64,000 nt of DNA from Brachypodium distachyon (taxonomy: Eukaryota > Streptophyta > Magnoliopsida > Poales > Poaceae): contig NC_016133.3 of NCBI RefSeq assembly GCF_000005505.3, positions 8,556,001 to 8,620,000 of the forward strand, given 5' to 3'. Below the pieces are notes generated by a model. That model did no database searches. It saw only the letters and a program-made list of their open reading frames with translations, and was not told the DNA's origin. A program made the position numbers and the translations under genes. Below are positions 36,201 through 46,000 of the stretch, piece by piece (position 1 is the stretch's first letter; each line of letters opens with the position of its first letter).

Positions 36201-37844
36201 GCTGAATTCCCTAGCCCATCTCTTTTTCTCTTTCCTAGGCCTTGCCCATTTTAATTTTTTCCCACCACTTCGTCTTCCTCCTCTGTGCTGCCCCAAATCA
36301 ATAAACCGACACCATGACTCTTCCCCTGCCCCTTCAGTTTCTTCCCAACCAATGGCTCTGCTTCAAAACTCTGGTTTCCCCTCTAAATTCCCTCTCTCCC
36401 TGCGCAACGGATTCTTTTGGTTTTCCATCCCCTGTGCAGGCCAGCCTTACCACAACTTAGAGCATAATCGGCGTCGGTCCTCCCGTCCGATGCTAGCCAG
36501 GTAATCACCGCCATCTCAATCGCAGCAGGGCTCTCATTCCATTTTTACCATCACCACGCACCCGCAGATGTCCTTTCTTCGGCAAGCGCCTGCACCTAAA
36601 CTCACCTCTTTTCTTCTATAGCCAGCGACTGGGTTGGTTTAGAAGGTTTAGTTCCTTGACCTAATTAGGATAGCCTACAAGGGCACTTAGGGGTTAGGGC
36701 CTTTGTGTCGAAACTAAACCTTCTAAACCAACCCAGTCGTTGGGATTAGAACATGATCTATCCTGGTGCTGCATAATTAAATGGAATAATACGCCACTAT
36801 ACATACATGCAGATTTATCTGCCAATAATCTTGATGAACAAAAACAATTACTTGCTACACAAAGGCACTAAGTGCCCTTGTAGCCTATCCTAATCAGGTC
36901 GAGTAACTAAACCTTCTAAACCAACCCAGTTGCTGGCTATAGAAGAAAAGAGGTGAGTTTAGGTGCAGGCGCTTGCCGCAGAAATGACGGCTGTGGGTGT
37001 GGGGTGATGGTAAAAATGGAATGAGAGCACCGCGGCGATCGAGATGGTGTTGATTACCTGACTAGCGGCGGACGAGAGGACCGGTACCGATTATGCCCTA
37101 AGTTGTGGCAGGGCTAGCCTGTAGAGGGGATGGGAAATCAAAAAAATCCGCTGCCCAAGGAGAGAAGGAATTTAAAGGGGACACTGGGGTTTTGAAGTAG
37201 AGCCAACTGAAGGGGCAGGGGAAGAGTTATGTTGTCGGTGTATTGATTTGGGGTACTGCGTTACAGAGGAGGAAGACGAAGTGGTTCTTGCAGGTTTGGG
37301 TAAGTGTTGCGAAAAAATTAAAATGGGCAAGGTATGGGCTAGGGAATTCAGCCCATCGCCCAAGATTGATCTTTTAATTCCATAAATCGCAGACTTAAAT
37401 TCGGTGCAAATGTGAATTCAAAACGAGAGCAAAAATCTGAGAAAAGGAAGTTTGTAACTCAAGTTAAACATATGACTCTAACGAAAATTCGTACAATGCC
37501 AAAAGTCAAGTAAGGGTATTAAGGAATTGTATTTCCACCTTTTTTTCCAATGCTAAATTAATTCCTAACACATTTGGAATTAATTTTTGACAATTCCAAA
37601 CAAGTTACTTTATTGAAATACAGTATGCTGTAACATCCTTTACTTATAAGAAAAAATTTACTAACAATCACGATGTTACATGAACGCATACTAATCACGC
37701 AGACGGAATAATCCAAAATCTAAGAAGCAGCGAGCACAAACCGGTGGCGTTGACGGGACACCGCTTGCGGCACTGCTGGCCGCACTTGCTTGGCCGGCAC
37801 CGTTCCTCCACCACCACCGCGATCCGGGTCGACCGCCCCGACAT
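30253..37844 (-). CDS. ABCE/RLI-family ribosome-recycling ATPase
   Basis: ABCE proteins split ribosomes after termination, using two iron-sulfur clusters and two ATPase domains, in the cytosol. Eleven exons: 37742-37844, 34549-34634, 34361-34458, 34071-34188, 33901-33990, 32700-33001, 32409-32604, 32134-32316, 31763-32032, 30538-30783 and 30253-30372. They sum to 1812 nt (603 aa), normal for the family. Eight cluster cysteines are kept (16, 21, 25, 29, 55, 58, 61, 65). Walker A sites are GTNGIGKST (about 111) and GENGTGKTT (about 377), and signatures are LSGGE (about 216) and LSGGQ (about 466). Odd points: the N-terminus ([20 protein letters not shown]) departs from the nearly invariant MADRLTRIAIV-type start, and the second signature has Q for E. 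DEPSAYLD has become DEPSAHLD. These suggest a diverging paralogue rather than the main copy. Exon 1 is very GC-rich and lies 3.1 kb from exon 2 across a foldback element. Confidence 0.93.
33474..33575. mobile_element. Stowaway MITE, right end decayed
   Basis: After TA at 33472-33473 the left arm CTCCCTCCGTCCCACATTAA pairs inward with GAGTCACTTAATAT on the right. The right terminal GGAGGGAG is missing. It lies in an ABCE intron. Confidence 0.8.
35873..37679. mobile_element. Foldback element, about 0.8-kb arms, in ABCE intron 1
   Basis: Two arms of roughly 800 bp (about 35873-36665 and 36860-37679) are inverted copies. Shared blocks in the same order include GGATGTTACAGCATACT, AATTCCAAATGTGTT, TTAAAAGATCAATCTTG, GGGCTGAATTCCCTAGCCCA, TTGCCCATTTTAATTTTTT and AAACTCACCTCTTTTCTTCT. 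Tips read GTAATATCCTGATT and (reversed) GTAACATCGTGATT. Within the centre, CTAAACCTTCTAAACCAACCCAG recurs in both orientations near 36630, 36713 and 36907. No transposase or clear target duplication is seen. Long arms suggest a MULE-like or Foldback-type element. Confidence 0.82.
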
Positions 37845-39958
37845 ATATCCCCGAGCGCCTCACCCTCCCGTCGATCTATTCGCTGGATTTTGGGGGAGTA
37901 AAACTCTGGCCGTTTGGCAACAAAACCGGTATTTGCGGGAGGGGAAATAATGGGACCGTCTGACGGCGTGGGGGATCGCGTGGCGTGCTATATGTACCTG
38001 CGCGAGGAATTTGGATGCCGTGGGGTTCAAGTTTCGGTCACCTCGAAGGCGGACCAGGTCGCTGCTCCGCTCCAAGCCTCCAATAGTCATGGCCTTGACG
38101 ATCCAAACCACCAAATCACAGACGTGACGAACCTGTTGAACTTCTGTTGCTATATTTTTATACTCCGTATCTTTTTCATAAGTATTTGTAGTACTGCAAC
38201 GGAACAATTATACAAATTATAACAAAAAATTATTGATGCAACACCGTTGACCATCCTAATCAATTCCGATATTTTTGGTCTGGACAAAAATTCAACTAAA
38301 AAATTATCTTTGTCATGGGCCTAGACACCTAACCCATGTCAAAGCCTTTGCCGAGTGTGACTCTTGGCAAAGTCACGACACCGATCCAAGCGACCGTGCC
38401 GTCACGGATCGTTAACGTGGCATCATCACAACCTTATGATTTTCATCTCTCTTCTCTCCCTTTCTTTTTCTTTTTCAGTACCGTACGTCTTCTCCTCTCC
38501 TCCGTCGATGTCTCTCATCTCGATCTCTCTTCTCCGCCTCTAATCCCAACGGGGCTGCCAACTCCATGTCCGCCTCAGACCGCCGCCCCTCTCCAAATGT
38601 GGACCCCTTTAGACCATTGATCTTAGATTGATTTGCCCGTTTGACCCTTTGATCGAGGTGCTGACCCAAACCAGATTTCTGCAAGCTGTCATGTGGACCT
38701 GTGGCCCACCGTGCAGCGCATTTTCCCCACCCTCTCCCGCTGACAAACAGGCCCCACCCCCATCTTTTACTTCCTGTAGCCACAGCGCCCCCGTCGGCCC
38801 GCCCTTCTTCATGTGCACCCGTCATCTTCGCCACTGTGCCAGCATGGCCGACCGTCGCCTCCAGGACCACGCCTGCCCCCTCCGTTCCTATCCACCCCGA
38901 GGCGCCCTCCTCCTTATCTATCTCCACCCCGCTCTACTCTCTCTTCTCCCGAAGATCTCCCTCTCGAAGCCCTGCAGCTCATCGTTTCTTTCCCCATCGA
39001 AGCCGTTCTCTCCCCCAAGTCCGAGGAGCTCGCCCCATAGCTCCAGGCGCTCCCCGTGGCCCTCGAATCCACCGCACGTCTCTCCATCTCCCTTCGAAGC
39101 CGCGCCTCCAGTTCCTGGAAGCCAACCCGCTTCCAATTTGTCGCGGCCGTATCGTCTCCCTCGTCTCCAGCGGGAGCGCCACCACTCTCCGATCCACCAC
39201 CGCAGCGCTTCTGCACCTCTCCTCCGCGCATGAGAGAAGCGCATCGACTCCAGGAGCTCACGTGCGTCCTCGCCCGTGCCTCCCGCGCGCCAGAATCTCC
39301 CCTACGTCAAGCTTCTCCGCCGTCCGCCGAGCCCCCTCCACCGTGCCTCCGCCAAGACCGGGCATGCCCCCGAGTTCGTCTTGTCCATGCGCACCTCGAG
39401 ACGAACCCCTGGCCCCGTGTGCCGGCTGAATCTCCCGCGCGGCCGCTGTCTTCCTCAACTTCGGCGCCGCCGCATCTCCACTGCACCGCCATCTCCACTG
39501 CCCGCCTAGATAGACTACGGGACGTATGTACGGGCGTTGCCGCTTTGGGCATTGTTTATGTGCCGTGTGAGTGGAGGAGGATCGTGGAGGAGTGCCCTGT
39601 GCGAGGCGGAGAGGGGCGGGTGTGCGAGGTGGAGATGGATTGCGGATCGGCAGGTGTGCGATTAAAAGATGATTCGGGGTCACGGCGCATGCGTGGGCGG
39701 GACGGGCGTGGCACAGAGGTGTAATTTTTTCATGGCAGATTCGTAATTTCAGTGAAGTGATGTACCGCGATGTCCGTATCATCACCGCCAACTCCAATTT
39801 AATATATCAGTATAGATTTAGACGTATTTTAGTATATAAATATGTCTGTTTTAAATAAATTTGAATCACTTAATATGGGAAGGAGGGAATACTTTGCACG
39901 TCGACGGACTGAGAGTTGTCCGTAAATAGTTGGATAGGATCCTCGTTTATTTAGGTTA
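37845..39958. other. ABCE promoter side and GC-rich repetitive DNA
   Basis: The stretch 37845-38230 is the 5' flank of the ABCE gene. At about 38335-38375 TTTGCCGAGTGTGACTCTTGGCAAAG resembles the sub-terminal repeats of grass CACTA elements. The span 38480-39680 is C-rich with overlapping open frames on both strands, none recognisable. At 39800-39892 a Stowaway right half ends in GGAAGGAGGGAA. Confidence 0.4.
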
Positions 39959-40773
39959 GAGCATCCTCAGTAGATTGTGTATATCTGGTTGTCTATATGA
40001 ATGAAGATATAAACAATAGTCTTAAAAAATTATGTTTCAACATATTATAGTTTTTCATCAGCTTGTCTGTATTTACATTGTCTATATTATCTCTCCTATG
40101 TTATAATAGCATCCCATTCAACTGCTGTTTCAGCATCTTCTTCCTCCCACGAGCAACAGCACCCTTGTTCCTCCCACCACCAGCAGCAGCGGCGCCCTTC
40201 CCCTCCTCCATCTCCCTCATTGCAGCGCCTCCATTCTTCCTCGCCACGAGAAGCAGCAGCAGCCCCTTCTTCCTCACCACGAGCAGCAGCAGCGCCCCCT
40301 TTCTTCCCCACGAAGAGCAGCAACAGCGCCCCTCCCCTCCTCCATCTCGCATGCGGCGGCGCTCCCTCCCCTTTTCCATCTCCTCGACGGCGGTGCTCCC
40401 TCTCCTCATCCATCTTCCCGGCGGCGGCGCCCCTACCTCCCTCGTTGCTGCCCGAATCAGCGGCGCCCCAACCTCCCTCGTGGCTGCTCGAATCAGCGGC
40501 GCCTCCTCCCTCCTCGGATCCCCCTAGGCGGCGCTGGATTTGGGCGTCTTGGGCTGGAACGGACGAACGGTTGGGGGCTGGACTTTCAGGATGTGGGCGG
40601 GAGCGAGCGCATTGAGGATTTGGACGTCGTGGCTTGATAGTCCAAATGTGGACGTCGTGAGGGTGAATTTGGACGATGTTTTAGACAATCATATACACAA
40701 AGCCGGTGGAGAGAGGTTTTGCTTGTCTAAATAGCATATAGACCACCATGTCCACAAGCGGCCGAGGATGCTC
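39959..40773. mobile_element. PIF/Harbinger-type element, 815 bp, GC-rich core
   Basis: TTA at 39956-39958 and 40774-40776 flanks inverted ends GAGCATCCTCAGTAG and (reversed) GAGCATCCTCGGCCG, with GGTTGTCTATA/GGTGGTCTATA paired further in. The core (40110-40540) is GC-rich, full of GCAGCAGCAGCG-type runs, and open on both strands. It also has a 31-bp tandem duplication around GAATCAGCGGCGCC (two copies near 40453 and 40490). The core does not encode a transposase and looks like acquired low-complexity DNA. Confidence 0.75.
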
Positions 40774-43070
40774 TTACAAACGCGAGCCGCGAACAGTACA
40801 TTTTTTTATCCTTCTGCTCGAAATACTGCTCGAAATACATGTACATTAATTTGACATTGTCCTAAGTGAAAACTTATTAACTTTGACCAAATTTGTAGAA
40901 AGAATCACATTTATATACAACACAAAACTAGTACCGGTAGTACTATTATCAAATATATTTTTATATCGCATTTATTTGGTTTTATAGATGTTGGTATTTT
41001 TTTTTGTAAAATCGGTCAAAGTTGAGAATGCTTGACTTGGAACAACCCCAAATTTAGATATTAAGAAATGGAGAGAATAGTTCAAATTTTTAAATCTTTT
41101 TTTATCCAGTTTTAAAATGGGATATCGCGAATGGCTCTTCAATTTTCAAATCTTTGCTATTCAAAAGTTTGAATATTATAAGATATAAAATTTGAACTAG
41201 AAGTGAGTCGTCCACGGGGTCCTGTTTGCCCTACATTTGCTGTGATTCATACCAACCTAAACCAGTTTTTTCGATCAGTGACATCGTATGCTTTCTCTCA
41301 TGTTTGCTCTTTGTTGGTTGTCTACTTAACCGTTTTTGTCTATTTTATTTATTGTGTGGCAAACTGATCTTTTTCTACTTCTATGTCTATTTCTCACAAA
41401 CAAAAAATAGATAAGGTCAACACAACAAAGTTCAACAACCACGTACAGAGGCTTACGCGGTCGACGGGCAATCAGTTGTCTGTGCTATGCCTGGAAAGAG
41501 AACATGCAATGTCTTCTGTCCTAAATTACGTTGTGTGTCAATAAAATGTGACACTACTAATCCAATTTTTTTCTAAAGGTGTATATATTATTAAGAACCA
41601 ATATGCACACAATCATTCGTAATCCAGTACATCGCACGGGGCGGCACGGAATTACACAACACACCTCCAAGGCGCACCTTACAATAGTAGCTAGCTAGTA
41701 GCTGGTGAGCCACAAAATTGTTCTCTCTTTAAGTACAAAAGAAACAAATGCTAGGATCGAAAGTACTTCACAGAATAACTCACATAATTTTTTTCTCATT
41801 TGTTCCACAATACACTTCATTTTTCTCTTCGCTCCCACGCCTAGCCAATAACTATGCACATCCATTTAATTTTGACCCAATAGGAATGATCAGACACTAG
41901 AAACGAGATCTTTCTTGGTCCAAGTGCATAAAACTATATGAGGTGTATTGCAGAACGGAGGAAGTAGTGAAATGAAGAATGTCAGCCACCACTAAACATC
42001 TTGAAGAGAGGTTATCCGCCAAGGAGTTAAGAGCCTGAATCAAGAAGAGGCGGTCACTTTCAACAATCAAGGCGCCGGGGAGTGTTGCCTGGCGTCTTAG
42101 GACAACGAGCGATGGTGTCCTAAGCTGACGGAATTACAATGCCATGTTCATCACGAAAAACCGCACCCCAAGTACCTGTGTCCACGCCCGACAAAAAGCT
42201 AGCATCCAGGAATCCATTGTCTTTGATGTTTTCAGGTTTCTTGATTTATAGTGAGCATTTTTATGAGCATCTTATATTCATGTTGCACCCAGATCATAGT
42301 TTTTTGGGGTTATGAAAAAACAGTAGCGGATAGACTATTTTACAGGCAAAGAGATTCGGAAATGGTAGAAAAGGTTTTAGAGATGGGTATAACACACAGC
42401 CCCAGTCTGATAAAATAACTCGGTGCTCCTTGCTATCGACTCCGCTACACAGAATTGTTTAATTCCGTCCTCCTGGCTCCGGCAATGGTGCCTGGTTAAT
42501 ATATGCATAGCTACGCCGCAAAGGGAGGTCCTTTTCGATCCTTTGCTGCCCTGCGTCGATGCTTGTCTCGCACTTGGACAAAAAGGGACGGTGGAACCAG
42601 AAACGTAAACAGATATGAAATCTGACCCAGTGCAAGTGCAAACAAGAATCGTTGCAAAACAAAAGCCACGGCCTTGGCTTCGAGCCTTCGATAGCCCCTA
42701 CCGTTACCGTAGGCGTAGCAACAACAGGCAGGGGATCCGTTATAGCTCGTCGGCCTCAATTAAAAAGAAGCAGCAGCCACACCCACACGGGATCCGGTTA
42801 ACCCCCATCGTCCATCGACAAAAACGCTCCAGGTCCAGGGGTTGCTCTGCTTCTCCACTTCAGTTCATCGTCTTGCCCCCTGCCTCGGCTTCCCTATTCC
42901 CCAAATTTTCAGCCGACCTCTGCGATTCCGGCACACGGGCGGCGCCGGCCTCTTTGGCGGCTGGCACCGGCTTCGATAGACCGTGGTCCTGGACACCCTC
43001 GTCGACGCCGGGGAGGGCAGGCGCTGCCGGTCTCAACTCCGGCCGGGCCTCCTCATTCCACCGAGGCAAG
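40774..43070. other. Intergenic DNA before the receptor kinase
   Basis: A much-diverged Stowaway-like hairpin (GACTTTGACCAAATTTGTAG versus AAAATCGGTCAAAGTTG) spans roughly 40830-41080. The stretch 41100-41980 is AT-rich with no gene. An RNase H relic lies at 41990-42240. The span 42420-43070 is the promoter and leader of the receptor kinase, rising in GC toward the start codon. The frame is open upstream of the ATG, but that part is not protein-like. Confidence 0.4.
41990..42240 (-). pseudogene. Decayed RNase H-like domain of a retroelement
   Basis: On the minus strand NGFLDASFLSGVDTG-TWGAVFRDEHGIVI reads as the start of an RNase H fold typical of plant non-LTR retrotransposon remnants. A later segment in another frame reads ALIVESDRLFLIQALNSLAD. 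At least one stop and one frameshift separate them. It is a relic only. Confidence 0.6.
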
Positions 43071-46000
43071 ATGAGGGAGCTCCGGGTCGTTCTCCTGATT
43101 CTAGTGATATATCTGCCTTCCTTCTCCGCTTCTGATAGCCAAGGTATAGCTTCCCCTCCCTTTAAGGTCACACTCTCTTAGTCTTAACAAATCGCCTACC
43201 TCGAGTTTCTGTACTATGAAGGCATTATATATATACGTAGTACGTGTTACGGTTGACCAATTCTGTTTGTTTTTGTTATGTCTTGTCGTGATGGGGCAGA
43301 AATCATCTCTTGTCGCTATGTAGTTTATTTTTTGGCTTACTCTTCCTTGATGGGGACCTCTAGTACGGCTGCACATGCTGCTTTCAATGATAAGGACACC
43401 CATCTCTGCCCTCCATTTCCGTTCTCTTTTCGCCCTGTCCCGAAAAATCGAAACAACAGTGCAAGCTTTTAGCGTGGGAATGCAATGTTCAGTTCAGGAA
43501 TCAAACATTTTTAATCGGACTTAAAATTTAAGCATTCCACTCCAACTAATTGAAGCTCTACAGTCTACAGTATATCTAACTTCCAGCTAAACAAATTCAC
43601 TTTCGACATCATCTTAAGAAATCAAAACAATCAACTGAAAGCCCATTCAACTCTAGTTTTGTACTGTAACTTTCATACTAAGTCAAATTAGGATGCTGGA
43701 ACTTTCACCTGGGGTTTTGGTGAAGAGGAAGAACAAAGGGGGACAGCGAGGGAGAAGTAGAACCACATGGGATCACGGCTAACCGTGACTGCAAACGTGC
43801 ACAATGGCTTTTGCAATTGCCACATCAGCCTTTTAGCAGTGGATGTGGCAGCAGCTTTTTCCTGGTGAGGTGGGAATGCCTCGGCAAGGAGGAGGGGGCA
43901 GTGGTGGTTTTTGGCAAGGCTGTGGAAGGAGTAACAGATGGTGGACTGCTATGCCGAGCGTTGATTCATGAGAACAAGGAAAGAAGCTTGCAGAATATGT
44001 GTCAAAGAAAAATAATCACATGGAACTGAAATTTGTATACTCAGTAGTGGCGCATCTTTGTGCACCTTGTTGTAATGGAAATAAATCCTATGAGACCTCA
44101 GTTTTGGACACTTATGGGACCCCTTCTAAATAATGAAACATGATGAAGAGACTTAGATATTAAGAGCTACTCCCTCCGTTCCATAATTCTTGTCTCAAAT
44201 TTGCTCAAAAATTGATGTATCTATTTCTAAAAAGTGTTTAGATACATGTAATATTTCGACAAGAATTATGGAACGGAGGGAGTACTTAAGTCCTGGCTTT
44301 CTTGCCGTACCTACCTCAAAAGGAAAGTTACTGTAAATATACTAATATAGAAATTTAGTGTTAAATGATAATTTAACCGCCTCCCACCACCTGTCTCTCT
44401 CCAGTCATATATTAATTATAGTCAAAATTGTATTCTTCAATGAAGAACATTGGCTGGAACTGTTGAGGATAATTTGGGCATTTTAAAATCTGATGACCAT
44501 GGTGGAATTTAATTTCAAGTCATATGCACGAGTTTCCTTTAGTTTCAAATAAAGTTCTTGCTCACAATTGTGTAACTAATTTTTTTTTCACCAGGGGATG
44601 CGTTGTATGATATAAAGCGAAAACTGAATGTTACCGGCAGTCAGCTTTCAGATTGGAACCGGAATCAAGTTGACCCTTGCACATGGAATTGTGTGATTTG
44701 TGACAATAACAACAATGTTGTTCAAGTGTAAGTGGTAGCCCCAGTATCTTGTATTATTTGTTTTGTTTCTCATGTCGATGTTATCCAAGTGCTGATGTTT
44801 CCCTTTTTCATATCCTAATTGTTTTGGGTCTGTGCTGATAATTTCCCACAGATCAGTGTCTGGTCAAGGATACACTGGAGTTTTGTCACCAAGGATTGGA
44901 GAGCTCGTGTATTTGACTGTTCTGTAAGTTCATTCTCTTAATATGTCAATTAATAGCCTGAGAGCATCTAACAAGATTGCATAAACTCAAGAAAAATCTA
45001 GTAATCTAACAATCAATTTATGGAGACTTGTTGCTTCGAGTTCACCCTATGTTTCCATGCAGATGCTTCTAGTTGTGCGGTCTTTTGTAGTAGTAGAACC
45101 GATATCTAGCGTAAACAAGATCAGATTGGGCTAGTCATTTATGCGACTAAACCCTAATGAACACATTCTAGCAATTTTATAGTACTTTGAAGGAGTAGAA
45201 TTGCTGAGTATGACATAAAATTATGCTAATTAAAATGTGGTTCTCCAAATAATTCCTCCCAACTATAGTATTATGAAACCCTTTAGGGCCTGCTTGGATT
45301 GTTGTATTTTCAGTGGGAGGGCTGGTATTTAGTTCTTCCAATTTCCAAGCAGGGCCTTAGTGTGTGATCTTGCAGGTCATTGGCTGGAAACAGGATTACT
45401 GGTGGCATACCACCGCAACTTGGTAATCTTTCTAGGCTGACAAGCTTAGATTTAGAAGACAACATTTTAGTTGGAGAGATACCAGCTTCTCTCGGTCAGC
45501 TTTCTAAGCTCCAGCAGTTGTAAGTATATTAAAAACCATTGTTCAGAACTGGTTATTAATAAAATTAAGATGATTTGTCTATTCCATGCTTTATTCATTT
45601 CTATCTCTTAACCAGGTTCCTAAGCCAGAATAATTTTAGTGGGCCAATTCCTGATAGCCTAATGAAAATCTCAGGCTTGACTGACATGTAAGAATGTCCA
45701 TTGCTAAGTATGAGTTCTTTTGAACTTCTGGCTCTACTAAAATGAGTTCATTTACATAAGCTTGTCATATGCTGACAAGCAATTTTCTTGCGATTGCAGT
45801 GGGCTGGCGAACAATAATCTTTCTGGTCAGATACCTGGTCTGCTGTTTCAAGTAGCACGTTACAAGTATCTCAAGATCGTTCTAAAAGTTATTTCGACCC
45901 AAGTTGTTTTAATCTGAGTGACTGATAATGGCTTTACTTTGATTGACAGCTTTTCCGGTAATCACTTAAACTGTGGAACCAACCTACCCCACCCTTGTGC

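Noticed and set aside
38628..39797. Long overlapping open frames on both strands in C-rich DNA
   Set aside because: Composition alone (about 65% GC, few A/T stops) keeps many frames open. The translations are Pro/Ser/Arg-rich with no domain.
42615..43070. Upstream in-frame extension of the receptor kinase (152 extra residues)
   Set aside because: The extension is Arg/Ser/Pro-rich and not protein-like, and it would bury the signal peptide that begins at the ATG at 43071.
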